Of a stretch of 64,000 nucleotides of DNA, positions 11,100-22,833 are shown piece after piece (positions within the stretch are counted from its first letter, which is position 1; the number at the start of each line of letters is the position of its first letter). Source of the stretch: Hygrophila difformis. Taxonomy: Eukaryota > Streptophyta > Magnoliopsida > Lamiales > Acanthaceae. The notes below the pieces were generated by a model that was given only the letters and a program-made list of their open reading frames with translations, was not told the DNA's origin and did no database searches. Position numbers and translations under genes: made by a program. The DNA lies in NCBI GenBank assembly GCA_030278955.1, contig JAOANR010000002.1, positions 7,243,982-7,307,981 on the forward strand, given 5' to 3'.

Positions 11100-12617
11100 T
11101 CAAGCCTCCTCATCATCGTCCTCGCCAGTGGGAGGAGGATCAAATGAGCCCGGAAGCAACTTCAGCATGTTGTTGTTTTGCTTCCTGATGCGGAGGCCAG
11201 CAAAAATAACATAGACACCTCCTCATTCTGTCGAATAATGATGGTCTTGAGATGGTTCACTAACGCTGTGCCGGACAGAGCAGGACTAAGAAGGATGTCG
11301 TTGTGCATATTCTTCAGATCATTGGTGGGAGTGTTCTGCTTAATTGGAATGCGCTCCTCTTTGGGTACTTTGATCCCATTTTTCTTCAAAAACCTTGTGA
11401 TCAATGTGGGATAGGGTAGGAGATCGTTCTTGCCAATCGATCCGCATGTGTAACCTACCATCTTGGAAAGCACAGAGAGACCAAAATTTGTCATCTTAAG
11501 ATATTTTTCAATACAAAACATGAGTTTACCCATATGAGAGGACACTTGACTGGCGTTTGTAGTCGGGAGGATGTTGGAACTACAGAGACGGAAGAGACAG
11601 CTGAACTTCAGAGTGAGTTGAGTAGCACGAAGTTGTTCGCGTCCAAATGCAATGCTTTTGGTATTGGAGATCTCATAAGCAACTTCGGCATTTGAGTTAG
11701 GCATATAGTTTGTCACATCATCAAGGTTGCTGTTAAGCTGCACCTTCAACAACTGGTTAATGACTTGGGGAAAAATCTCCAGGATTTTGCCGCGTATGTA
11801 GATCTTCCCACCAAAAGGCGACTCAGCATCCAGGACATCCGGATGAAGGTTGGCATAGAACTAGCGAACCATAGCAGGAGAGTATTCCTCCAGTTTAGTA
11901 GCCCAGTAGAGAAGATGGCAATCCTCCAAGTATTTTGAAAAACCCAGCTCCTTGTACATAGGATGTACAAACTGCTCCTCTGGTATGAAGTCTCTATTGT
12001 TGAGTTCCTTGGCAAATTTCTGTGCATCCTTGTCATAGAACTTAAAATTTAGAGCATCCCGAACAGTCATGGGGCCAGCTTTCTTTGGTCGTTTCTGTGT
12101 TGTCTCAATAGCAGGCTGCTTATCCTTCCTTTTACGAGACCGAGTCACAGGGGTACGAGCGACAGGGCGATGTTCCGGAGTAACTTCAGGATCCGGCTTG
12201 TCGTTCCTTGGTTGTTCCTGTTCTCCAGTAACAACATCATCAGCAGTATTGAAAAAGTCATCCTCATTACCTTGAGGGTAGTCTGTAGTGGTTCCATCAT
12301 CCCAGTCGATGGAGAAGGTTTCTTTCTGAGGTGCTGGAAGAGCAGGCAAAGGAGGTGCAGGAAGATCTCCAGAGGAAGGAACAGGATGGTCTGGTAGGTG
12401 GTAGACTCTCGAGTGGAAGGACATCAGTGACGTTGTCGTCAGCGTTACCACCAGACGATTCTCCAATATCAGTAGCTAGATTCGCGAAGGATTCGCCAAG
12501 AGCTTGAAGAACACACGAGACAATCTGAACTGGATCAATAGATGTTTCAGCATTTGTTGGGGCGGATGACTCAGTAGTCGGATCAGAAGGGGATTTGGGG
12601 GAATAAGAAGACGCCAT
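11100..12617 (-). pseudogene. Extra ORF downstream of copia pol
   Basis: After RNase H the minus strand has coding sequence starting at the ATG at 12617 (MASSYSPKSPSD) and ending at the TGA at 11100-11102. The N-terminal third is Pro/Ser/acidic and looks disordered, with a basic RSRKRKDKQ block. A folded-looking middle follows (DALNFKFYDKDAQKFAKEL, then FVHPMYKELGF). It resembles the plant-transposon-associated proteins found as additional ORFs in some plant LTR elements, but I cannot name a function. It is broken by an in-frame TAG near 11863 and by frame changes near 12400, 11750 and 11200. Without those it would be roughly 500 residues. Confidence 0.65.
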
Positions 12618-12966
12618 TGAAAGAGAGGAAGCTGCACAATTAAGAAACCAACAAAAACAAAAGAAGAGAAGTGCAGAAAACAAATGCGAGACAAAGTATT
12701 TAAAGAGAGAAAGAAATGTGAAACATTTAACCATGATCGACAGAGGAGAAATGGCGAAGAAATGATGGTGGTTTCGGGCGACGTGAGCTGCAGGGGTGAA
12801 GGGACGGTTACTGGTGTTGCAGGGTGATGATGACACAGATCAGACGTCCTTTCAAAATCTCTCCATATCAGATTTTTGTCATTATCCGTTTCTTTCTCTA
12901 AAGTGCTTGGGCCTGTAAAGATTAGTATACAAAGAAAAACAAAGAAGGCCCAAAACATAATGAAAT

Positions 12967-14199
12967 TTAATTGGTGTAGAAACTTAGGCCCAGAATAGTT
13001 CTAAGCCTATCAAACTTATCTCCCTCCATGGCTTTAGTTAGGATGTCAGCACGCTGCTCTGACGACCCTACATTTTGAATATCACAAATGTTATCTTCAA
13101 CCAAATCTCTAATGAAATGATACATGATGTCAATATGCTTACTCCTATTGTGAAGCACTGGATTCTTAGAGATGTTTATAGCACTTGTATTGTCACATAG
13201 CACCACAAATTTCTCTTGATTTACTCCATAGTCTGCCAAGGTTTGCTTCATCCACATTAGTTGAGAGCAGCAACATGTAGCAACAATGTATTCTGCTTCA
13301 GCTGTAGATAGGGCAACTATATTTTGTTTCCTTGAGTACCAACTAACCAAATTGTCACCAAGATAGAAACAGCCTCCTATTGTCGAACGTCTGTCATCAC
13401 AACTTCCAGCCCAGTCTGAGTCTGTGTATCCTATAAGATCCAATGATGATCTTTTAGAGTACCAGATTCCAAGTCCAATGGTTCCTTTAATATATCTCAT
13501 GATTCTCTTAGCTGCTTTAAGGTGTGTTTCCTTAGGCTGAGATTGAAATCTAGCACATACTCCAGTGCTATATGAGATATCTGGTCTGGTTGCTGTTAGG
13601 TAGAGAAGACTACCTATCATGCTTCTGTATAGCTTTTGATCAACATCATTACTTGTATCATTTTTAGAAAGCTTCTCATGTAATCCCTGAGGAGTTCTTG
13701 CCACTTTGCTGTCTTCTAAGTTAAACTTCTTGAGCATATTTGCAGCATACTTCTCTTGTGATAAGAATATACCATCTTTTCCTTGTTTAATCTGTAATCC
13801 AAGAAAATAATGCAATTCTCCAAGCATACTCATCTCAAATTCTGTCTTCATGGCATGAATGAAACCTTTTCTAAGTTCTTCTGAAGTACAACCAAAAATG
13901 ATGTCATCAACATAGACCTGAACAACTATGATGTGTTTATCTGAATGCTTAATGAATAAAGTCTTATCCACATTTCCTCTGGTGTAACCGTTGTTGACGA
14001 GAAATTGTGACAACCTTTCATACCAGGCACGAGGTGCTTGCTTAAGACCATATAAAGCTCCTTTAACTCTGTAGACATAGTCTGGATGCTTATGATCTTC
14101 AAACCCAGCTGGTTGAGCTACATAAATTTCCTCCTTTATTCTTCCATTCAGAAAAGCAGTCTTGATATCCATTTGATACACTTGAAATCCAAGTAGCAT
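12967..14199 (-). pseudogene. Copia pol: reverse transcriptase and RNase H
   Basis: The frame encodes the copia RT core: [12 protein letters not shown], then [14 protein letters not shown], then the catalytic YVDDIIFG motif with both Asp intact, then LGLQI. The RNase H part follows with [15 protein letters not shown], the LSTAEAEYI helix carrying the catalytic Glu, and [12 protein letters not shown]. The frame ends normally at 12967. The upstream RT fingers are in another frame (14148-15611), so a one-base change near 14170-14195 separates them. Confidence 0.92.
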
Positions 14200-15611
14200 G
14201 CAACAGACAACAAGATCCTTACAGCTTCCATTCTGGCCACTGGTGCATAAGTTTCTCCATAATCCAATCCTTCAATTTGTGTGTAGCCTTGTGCTACCAG
14301 TCGAGCTTTATTTCTGACTATGTTTCCATGCTCATCTTTCTTGTTTCTAAAGATCCATTTAGTACCAATAATGGTGATGTTGTCAGAGGGTGGTACTAAC
14401 TCCCATACAGAGTTTATTTCAAATTGAAGTAACTCATCTTGCATGGCTGCAATCCAGTATTCGTCTTTGAAAGCTTCTGAGGCATTTCTTGGCTCAACCT
14501 TGGATATGAAACAGTTCATTCCAGCCAGTTGCTTGTAATCAACTCTCTTATTTCTGGTCTGTCTTGGTGCATCTAATTCTCCTATAATGTCAGCATTAGA
14601 ATGATGCTTCAAGGTTCTAGGACCTTTCCTCTTATCAGTATCAGAAGTGACAAATGGTTGTTGCTCTTCGTCAGTATCAACCATAACATCAGTTTCAGCT
14701 TCAACTTCTTCATCAGCTTCAAATGATGGTTCATGTGATTCCTCAGTTGGTGGATCAATAACAGGAAAGTAATGTAGACCATCTTCATCTTCAGATAATC
14801 CTTTAGATAGAGAATCTTCAAATAAAACATTCACAGATTCTATAACCTTCTTGCTATCAGTCAAGTAAATTCTGTAAGCTCTGGAGTTGTTAGTATAACC
14901 TAAAAACAACCCTTTTTCTGATCTAGCATCAAACTTCTTAGGCTGTTCCCGATCTCTGTAAACATGACGAGAACAACCAAATGTATGAAAATATTTGACA
15001 TTAGGAAGTTTATCATACCATATTTGATAAGGAGTGAAGTTTGTCTTTGGCCTCAAAAGAACTCTATTTGCAACATGACATGCTGTGTTGATTGCTTCAG
15101 CCCAAAAGGTCTTGGGAAGTGTGCTGTCATGAAGCATAGACCTTGCCATCTCCTGTAAGGTCCTATTCTTCCTTTCTACAATACCATTCTGTTGAGGAGT
15201 TTTTGGGGCAGAGAACTCTTGAGAAATTCCATGTAGCTTACAAAAATCAGTGAATTGTTGATTGTCAAACTCTCTTCCATGATCAGTTCTAATCCTTTTG
15301 ATCTTCCCTTGTTTTTGGTTCATGATCCTCAGGCTCATTGACTCAAAATATTCAAAGGCTTCATCTTTGGATCTGAGAAAACAAACAAAAGTGAATCTAG
15401 AAAAATCATCCACTATGACAAGTACATACCTTTTACCATTGAGGCTTTCGACTTCTAATGGACCCATCAAGTCCATATGAATAAGTTCAAGACAGTGATT
15501 AGTGGTGATTTCATCAACTCGTTTGTGTTGAGCTTTGGTTTGTTTCCCCCTTTGAGCATCCTTCACGGATAACTTTTGAGTTATTCTGTAGTTTGGGCAA
15601 CCCTTTAACAA
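14148..15611 (-). pseudogene. Copia pol: integrase and start of RT
   Basis: The integrase core shows the D-D-E residues in HMDLMGPL, then RTDHGREF, then PQQNGIVERKN. A typical copia C-terminal region follows (FGCSRHVY, EKGLFLGY, AYRIYL), then the RT opening ([44 protein letters not shown]). Both ends are out of frame with the neighbouring parts of pol. Integrase inserts the cDNA into the genome. Confidence 0.92.
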
Positions 15612-16865
15612 CGCCGGATATACTTAATTTGTAAAGAGTTTGGTAATTCAGATGTGCCATCCTCTTGTGCCAAAGGCTTGTAAGATCTTCTTTTAAGATC
15701 AAGGCCTTGTCTACTGTTTCCTTTAAGATATAACAGTTATTAGTAGACCTTTTGCCTGACATGATACACTTATAGTCTTTAAACATATAACAAGTATTCA
15801 TGTCAAATAGCACTAAGGAGTTTTCATCACATAATTGGCTTATGGAAATCAAATTAGTAGTTAAACCTTCAACAAAATAGACCTTAGAGAGATTAGAAAG
15901 AACTCCCTTATCAATTTTACCATAACCAGTGATTTTGCTTTTGGCACCATCACCATACATCACCTCTCCACAATCTTGTTCTGTTAAATTTTGAAGTATG
16001 TTCTTGGTTCCAGTCATATGCCTAGAGCATCCAGAATCAAAATACCACAAGGTGTTCTTGTGATGTGCCTGCAAAGATACAACAACAAGACCAAGTGATT
16101 GTTTGTAAGAGTGTTTAGGTATCCAGGCCTTGCGAATCTGGATTTTCTTCTGTAGTTCTAACGATGGCCAGACAACGGGTCTTCCATTTAAAAGATCTCT
16201 GACTATCCTAAGACAAGTATCAGCTTGATGACCAGGTAGGCCACAATAGATACAATCCCTTGAGTCTTGAGGTGCAAGGTTGACTTGAATAGGCACATTC
16301 TTGTAGGTAGCTGCATTGCTTGATTCTTCACCAAGGTATCCTCCACTGACAAAGTTTCTCTTGGTTGATTTGAACTTGTTTGGCTTCCCTTTCTTCTTGT
16401 ATCCAATACCTGAAAGATCACCAGGTCTTTTGCACATAGAAAGAACTGAATCTAACTTATTTTTACCTTTAACCGTTTGAGAGAGTTCACTGATCTTAGT
16501 TTGTAGTTGTTGATTTTCTGTAGCCAAAGAGTTCTTTTCTTCAGAAAGTTTAGAGCATTCAGCTTGAAGTTCTTCAACTTTGAGCTTAACAAGCTTCAAT
16601 TCCTTCTGAATTTTGATCTTCTCAACAGATAGCTCATCATAAGATATTCCGAGGTCAGTCAGTTTCGTTAACAACTTCTTGCTCTCACTGAATACAGTAT
16701 CATACTCGAACTTTAACTCTTCATATGCATCAGCCAGCTTTGAATATATTTCATTGATATTACCTGCACTAACAGAATCATCTTCATCAGTAGAATAATC
16801 TATTGAGCTTGTTATACCTGTTAGAGGGCTGCAATCACGAATGGTTAAGGCTACAACATCTTCTG
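15514..16865 (-). pseudogene. Copia gag end, protease and pre-integrase zinc region
   Basis: A coiled-coil segment with heptad Leu/Glu/Lys (about 16750-16450) is followed by a second CCHC knuckle (CIYCGLPGHQADTC). The aspartic protease active site is FDSGCSRHMTG with the Asp-Ser-Gly triplet. A GAG-pre-integrase domain ends in SLWHKRMAHLNYQTLYKL. The frame then runs out at 15514, while the integrase continues in another frame, with the break near 15560. A further one-base break near 16860 separates it from upstream gag. Confidence 0.88.
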
Positions 16866-18056
16866 GTTACTTTGTTGTTCCTCGGTTGCCTCAACATCGG
16901 ATTCTCCATCACTGAGAGTGACTTGATATGCTTTGCCTTCTTTTCTCTTGGTAGTAGGACATTCCTTTTTGACATGCTCTTTGCCTCCACATTCATAGCA
17001 TACAATAGAGGACAATTTGTCGAATTTTTCTGGCTCCTTGAGTTTCCTTTGATTACTGACTTTGCCATCAAATTTCCTTGAACCCTTATTCTGTTGTTTG
17101 TCTGACGTCGAAACACCGTGAGAACTGGATTTCTGAGGCTTGCCTTTCTGTAACTGTCTTGCTCTCTTTTCTTGAAGGAATTTGGCCATTCTTCTGGTAA
17201 TCAGTGATAACTCTTCATCTAGATCATCATCTGAATCATCAATATTTTCAGCTTTTAGTGCAATACTCTTTGATTTTCCTTTGTTTCTTGACTCCAAATG
17301 GTTCATCTCATAATTTTGCAAATTTCCAACCAATTCTTCCAAAGTCATCGTATTGGTCTTTTCAGTCTCCTCAAGAACTGAGATTTTTCCAGAGTACTTA
17401 GGTGACACCGTACGTAGCATCTTCCGAACCAATTTCTGTTCATCAAAATGCATTCCAAGCTCTATGCATTGATTAACCACATTTTGAAATCTTTCAAAAT
17501 ATGTTGATATATTTCCATCATCTGTCATCTCCAACCTGTCATACAAAGACTCAACGCGATGTAAACGTGTTAGCTTAACATCTGCAGAACCCTCAAACCT
17601 GATTTCAAGAAATCTCCACATATCATGGGCGTTTTTGCAATTCTTGATCATCCTATGTTGTGCCTCTTCCATGGCTCCACTGATTGCATTCATAGCTGCA
17701 TAATTCCCTTGTTTTGCAGCCCTTTCTGCCGCTGTGTATTCAGCCTTTCTAGAAAGTCATATTATTGGTGCTGCAGTGGTTGTGGTGGCAGTGGTTGGAG
17801 TAGTTTCCGTAGATGTGGATGTGGTTGTAGTTGCACTAGCAGTAGTAGGCGTTTCAGTTCTTATTGGTGGTTCCCAAGCTTCTTCGACTGCATCCCAAAC
17901 ATCTTCTCCAAGAGCTCTAAGATAGCACTCCATTCTTGACTTCCAGTAGCTGTAGTTGTTTCCATCGAAGATCGGTGGACGCAGGTGTGAGATTTCCCTA
18001 CTCATGATGAATCTTGAATCTCCAGTAAGTCGTTTGAAGATTGGCTCTGATACCAA
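16851..18056 (-). pseudogene. Copia gag
   Basis: The start is MSREISHLRPPIFDGNNYSY at 18056, the standard opening of copia gag (substrate-type 'FDGxNYxxWK'). A UBN2-like gag domain follows (HDMWRFLEIRFEG, LYDRLEMTDDGNI) and then a CCHC zinc knuckle (CYECGGKEHVKKEC). A Thr-rich low-complexity stretch lies about 17850-17765. A single in-frame TGA at 17757-17759 interrupts it; both sides are in the same frame. Gag forms the particle that packages the RNA. Confidence 0.9.
18041..18055 (-). other. Copia primer-binding site
   Basis: The minus strand reads TGGTATCAGAGCCAA just inside the 5' LTR. This matches the 3' end complement of plant initiator methionine tRNA, the usual copia primer. Confidence 0.93.
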
Positions 18057-18067
18057 ATGACAGTCCC

Positions 18068-18723
18068 AACGATTAGGGTGTTAATATGTAGTTCTGATCA
18101 CACACGCACGATTACAGTAATGTAAAGAGACAATCGTTTGTTGACCCCATTCGGACCTCCTGTCCTACATCCGGGGGATTCCAATCCAGGCGAAATACTC
18201 AACAAAGATCAAGAACAACTACAAGACTCGAAACAAATTCTACCAACTCGATCTAGAAGCTGATGACTCCCCCTCAACCTCTAATCTCCCTGATCAGAAT
18301 TTCAGTAACAATCTTGTTGTTCCTACCACTAGTTGACAGCCTTGAACTAAAATCCTAAACTATTCCAAGAAGTATTCCCATCTTGGATTACAACTCGATC
18401 TAAATGATATACAAAATGAATCACAACCTAATTCACTCAAGATCAAAAATCTCAATCATCTAACATGAAGAACACGATCTTGACTTGACAATATCTTCTA
18501 ATCGAATCTAAGAAGCTCTTAATAAAGTGTATAGCAGAATGAAAAGTAGGTACAAAATCTGACTCAAAGACACAAGTATAAGAAGTATATATAAACTGAA
18601 ATCCGCCTTGGTCTTTAAGTCCATGGTGCTGGTGTGACTTGATCATCAAAGACATAATTGCATTGTTGTTAGTGAGTTGCAACGACACCTATATAATCCT
18701 GCATGAAATGTTTAGTGCCAACA
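18068..18723 (-). repeat. Copia 5' LTR
   Basis: This LTR is read on the minus strand from TGTTGGCAC. A TATA-like TATATATA at 18586-18593 is the likely core promoter of the element. Confidence 0.9.
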
Positions 18724-19485
18724 TATATTACCCCCGTCAGCATATGAATTAACTAACATAAATATATGCCAAATTATATTAATTTTATGCTATATAATAA
18801 TTCATTTGAATACATCCAAAACGTGCTCACCGGAGGATTACGCTGCCATCAATGGTGCTTTGTGAGTCTGAGCAACTACTGATTTAGCTAGGGAAAAGAA
18901 TGATGATCATCATTGTCTCCATCCGTATATGGTATTAATTAATGAGAGTAAATTTAGGAATTAAATGAAGGATAACTGAATATCATATCCATTTTATTGC
19001 TGATGAACATTTATGGTGATATATGTTGGGCTTTTCAAAACTGCACAAAACTAATCTAGGTAGGAAATCCTGAAAACAATGTACTCTGTATACTGCATGA
19101 AAGATTCATGATGCAATAGATTATGTAAGCAATGAAATTTTAAATTTATGTGTCTCGACTGTGGGAGCCTCATTTTCAATTTGCATCAATGAAGACCATA
19201 AGTGATGGTAGCTTTTTTTCCTTCCTTTTGTCCACATTTTGTCGATAAATAATATTCCAAAAAGAGAAAATTAAAATAAAATAAACAAATCAACTGGAAA
19301 CTTCTATTGGGTTCTTGCATGGCAAGTTGGCAACTATTTTGTGTATGATTTTTCTTCCAATTAATCCTTTTCAAATTATTAGGTTTGTATTTTTTGTGCT
19401 AAATTATGGGGAAAGAAAGTCCAAGGACCTTTCTTTGTCCACACATTGGAAACTTCATTTAATAAATTCACTTTTTCTTATTGTA

Positions 19486-19542
<57 letters not shown>

Positions 19543-20871
19543 TTTAAGGAAACATCTCCGAAATAACTTCTTCGAAACGGTCATTGTCAAAAAAAATTTC
19601 CATTGACGACACAATTGCACCCTCTCCCACAAATAAAATTTAATTATATTTTAATTTTAAAGTACAATAAGTTGGGCCCTTTTATCATTTGAAAAAGCTT
19701 GCTTATTTCAATGTTTTTAGTCCCAATATTTTAAAAGTTCTAATCGGTGAATTTCTAAATCTGAACAATTTTTAGCAATGAACGCTACTATTGCGTCTTC
19801 CATTGTTTAATATATACATAGAACCAATTGTTGAAAAACGTGTACATAATCATATATGTCTCATTGCTAAGCTATATGATTGAATCACTCCTTGGATGCT
19901 TCAAAACCTATCTTTAAATTAAAGCCGACTAATTGAATGCTAAGTTGAAATAGATCGTCACTGAAATGCCAAAATATAGGGATAGGGTTCTGATGACTCT
20001 TAACGTTTATGTTGATTAGAAAACTAAGTCATCACGATGCACAAAAACAACCAAAAAAGATCACAGGATGGAAAACAAGTTTAGAACTTCGGAGCATCAA
20101 TCAAAAGCTTTTGTATAGCTGACAATTAGAACAATTAATTTGATATATCACGTGTTTCTTATGATTGATCATTTATGGTACAACTGGGTTTAATATTATT
20201 TAAAAAAAAAAAAAAAAAAAAATTGATTGAATGCGATAAACAGATGATATTATATTGAACACAACGTTTACTAAATCATAAGATGGGGTGTGCAGTTGTC
20301 CAAAAGAAGGGTTCATAGCCAAATAAGCTAAATCTTGAATAGTAAGTTTGCAAATTAAAATCCACAAAGAGATGCAATGAAGCTGTAATGAATGTGTCAT
20401 TGTCACATTCAAAAGTGCAAAGAATTCAACATTTGTCCAAATGATTAGAGATGCCAAATTCTTGCAAAGTTGGTAAGTTGCATAACTCTGTAAGAGGCCT
20501 ACAAAAGGTGGGTTGCTTACCAGCACAGAAAGCACTACAGCACTATGTGTTTGTGCACAACAAATAGCATAGAGACATCCAAAACCATAGAAGGATCCCA
20601 CCGGTAATTTTGCCTTCGTAGATCTACACATACCAAAGAAAGAGTATTTCACGAATCACTTAGTATGTATGTATTTAGCTTTAGATAATATATACAGCCA
20701 ATAAGCTATAGTAATTAAGCCTTCATCCTTCCAACCTCGGGGTTGAAGATTCAAAGCCCACCCTTCGGATACTATGAAACATACATGAGTTGTGGTAGAC
20801 ATTTGTCATGTAAATATCTTGAACAGAATAGAATGTGGTCAGTAAACTATTGAAGACTTGGAGGTCATTTA
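18724..20871. other. AT-rich intergenic DNA
   Basis: I see no convincing gene. It contains a long AAT microsatellite (19485-19543), a 21-base A run (20202-20222), and near 20716-20770 a weak tRNA-like stretch with a decayed B-box-like gaagattcaaagcc that may be a third SINE remnant. The open frames here have no recognisable domain. Confidence 0.6.
19485..19543. repeat. (AAT)n microsatellite
   Basis: About 19 uninterrupted AAT units. Confidence 0.95.
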
Positions 20872-20876
20872 GATCC

Positions 20877-21452
20877 TGTTAACCAAGAATTTTTTTATTG
20901 AACAATATTGAGGATTGTTACAAGGTTTACTGAGGGGAATTACAATAATTTAAGCAAAGCTGTAAAGGAATGGAAAATTGGCAGGAATGTAAAAGCAGGA
21001 ATTGAAATTGCAGAATGAAACAAATGCAGGAATGAAAAATTGAAAGTAAAGCGATCCTCTTAGGGTGTATGTGGATGCCCCCTTCTTTCATGCCTCTTCC
21101 TCCTTTTATAGAGAGTGAGACCTCCAGCCTGCAGGCTGCATTAATGAGACGCGTGATGGCGCCGTCTCTTCCCTTGACTTCTGTGACACATACGACGCAC
21201 GCGAGAGGATGGCGGCATACGGCGCACGCGAGGATGGCGGCTCGAGGATTGACAGCTTGGGAGGGTTGATGGTTCTCATCACTCCCCTGTCACTCAGCTT
21301 CCCTTGGTCATTATCCGCATAAATCTTGAATTGGATCGAGCCAAAAAATAAATTGGGCCTTTTGAAAGTGCGTTTTCTTTTCCGGATATATTTTCACGGA
21401 CTGGGCCAGGTAAACTTGGATGGGCTATAATATATATTTTGTTGGGTTAATA
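20877..21452 (-). repeat. Gypsy 3' LTR
   Basis: 576 bp, direct repeat of 34667-35242. On the plus strand it starts TGTTAACC and ends GGTTAATA. The partner LTR ends GGTTAACA, the regular form. Confidence 0.95.
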
Positions 21453-21466
21453 GATGCCCCCCTCGC
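21453..21466 (-). other. Gypsy polypurine tract
   Basis: The minus strand reads GCGAGGGGGGCATC immediately before the 3' LTR. Confidence 0.85.
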
Positions 21467-21548
21467 GCATTTTGTCTGATTAGCATTTTAAGACAAATTT
21501 GCGCACTTAATTTTGGAATTTTCGGTCCATTATGGCCCATTAGGGACA

Positions 21549-21660
21549 AAACCCTAACCATATAAAAAACCCTTCAAAATCTTCTACCCATCATTTTCTT
21601 CCAAAACTTTTCTCTCTCTTCCTCTCTTCCTCCCTTTCTTTCTTCCTCTCTTCTTCCCTT
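21549..21660 (+). promoter_or_regulatory. Promoter of the antisense PMD gene
   Basis: On the plus strand a telo-box AAACCCTAA (21549-21557) is followed by a TATA box TATAAAAAA (21561-21569). A long pyrimidine-rich patch comes next (cttttctctctcttcctctc, 21607 onward), as in plant core promoters and 5' leaders. The arrangement points away from the 3' LTR toward the PMD exons. Transcription would start near 21595. Confidence 0.7.
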
Positions 21661-22451
21661 ACTCCTCCACCGGCCGTCGGAAACCGCCGGGAAGCCGTCG
21701 CCGTCGTCGCCGCCAGGCCGCCCATCGCCCGGAAGCCGCCGCCAGGCTGCCGTCCGCGCAAGGCTGCCCGCCACCGGAAGCCGCCCGCCGGAGGCCGCCT
21801 GCCATAGCCGCCCCAGCTCGAGGTCGTCGCGCCAACGCCTGAGGCCGCCCACGCTCGCCCAAGGCCGCCTCACGCTTGGCCGCCCCGGCGCCTGCCTTGG
21901 CCGCCCCCCGCTTGGCCGCCCCCGGCGCCTGCCTTGGCCGCCCTCGCTTGGCCGCCCCACCAGGAGGCCGCCTGCCCCCACGCTTGGCCGCCTGCCCCGG
22001 CCGCCTGCCTTGAAGCCGCCCCGCGTGAAGCCGCCCAGTTCCGTGCTCAAGGCCGCCCAGCCGTTGCTCGAGGCCGCCCGCGCTGTCGCTCGAGACCGCC
22101 TCGCCTAGGCCGCTTGCCTCGCGCCCTTGGCCGCCCGCCTAGGCCGCCTGCCTCAAACCCTTGGCCGCCCGGCCACCCCTTGGAGCCGCCCGCCTTCGGC
22201 CGCCCGGCCGCCCTCTTGGAGCCGCCCGCCTTTGGCCGCCCGGCCGCCCCTTGGAGCCGCCCGCCTTTGGCTTCGAGGCCGCCTACGCCAACGCCAAGGC
22301 CTCCTAACGCCACCACTTTGGAGGCCGCCCTTGCAGGTCGCCGCGCCACCACCTTTGGAGGCCGCCTGTCTCACGCCAAGGCCGCCCCGAGGCCGCCCCT
22401 TGCCATTGTTCGAGGGACCCTATCTGCTTGCAATCCCTTCTTATTCGCTTT
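21660..22451 (+). other. GC-rich ATG-free leader made of GGCCGCC repeats
   Basis: Nearly 800 bases are dominated by short degenerate units around GGCCGCC(C). No ATG occurs on the plus strand between the putative start of transcription and 22452. It can be read as Ala/Pro-rich on plus and Gly/Arg-rich on minus, but neither looks like a folded protein. It is probably a transcribed, untranslated, structured leader. Confidence 0.55.
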
Positions 22452-22589
22452 ATGGACCAGGCTAGTGAGCTATCCTCCATTCTTATTATGGTGTTGAGAG
22501 CGGATCATGGATGGCTCGATGATTTTGTTTCTGCTAGATTATGGGGTGATATTGGGCTGGATTTTGTGAACTTTGCTTGCTTTTCTTGA
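22452..22589 (+). CDS. Possible first coding exon or small upstream ORF of the PMD gene
   Basis: The first plus-strand ATG after the GC-rich leader opens 45 codons (MDQASELSSILIMVLRAD, then WLDDFVSARLWGDIGL) before a TGA. The composition is protein-like. It may be exon 1 joined to the exon at 22834, or a separate upstream ORF. A phase-0 donor that would link it cleanly is not obvious, so the join is unresolved. Confidence 0.35.
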   Translation: MDQASELSSILIMVLRADHGWLDDFVSARLWGDIGLDFVNFACFS

Positions 22590-22833
22590 CTCCGCTGGAT
22601 TCGTGCTTGGTTTTGCTAAATTTACTGTTCGTATGGTAATTTCGTGTTTCCAATGCTTATTGATATCGTAGAACATAGCAAGATTACTCACATTGCTATC
22701 ACTTCTGACATAGACTTAGAGAACATAGAGCATCATATGGGACTTAGAGAAAGCATAAGATCATGTGATTTCCTGTTTAGGTAGGTTAACTTAGAGTTGC
22801 TTCTAGTCATCCCACACTTTATTCAGGATATAG

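Larger units (their letters stand above)
10036..18723 (-). mobile_element. Ty1/copia LTR retrotransposon with extra 3' ORF
   Basis: This complete element lies on the minus strand and has 656-bp LTRs about 98% alike by eye. TATAT flanks both outer ends (10031-10035 and 18724-18728). It has a primer-binding site for initiator tRNA-Met, a polypurine tract, and the copia order gag, protease, integrase, RT, RNase H. An additional ORF lies between RNase H and the 3' LTR. The coding part has at least one in-frame stop and several frame changes, so it cannot be autonomous. The TATAT duplication is low-complexity and could be chance. Confidence 0.92.

Noticed and set aside
21574..22497. Gly/Arg-rich minus frames and Ala/Pro-rich plus frames of 100-190 codons in the GC-rich leader.
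   Set aside because: GC-rich GGCCGCC repeats leave several frames open at once on both strands. Most have no ATG, and none resembles a protein domain.
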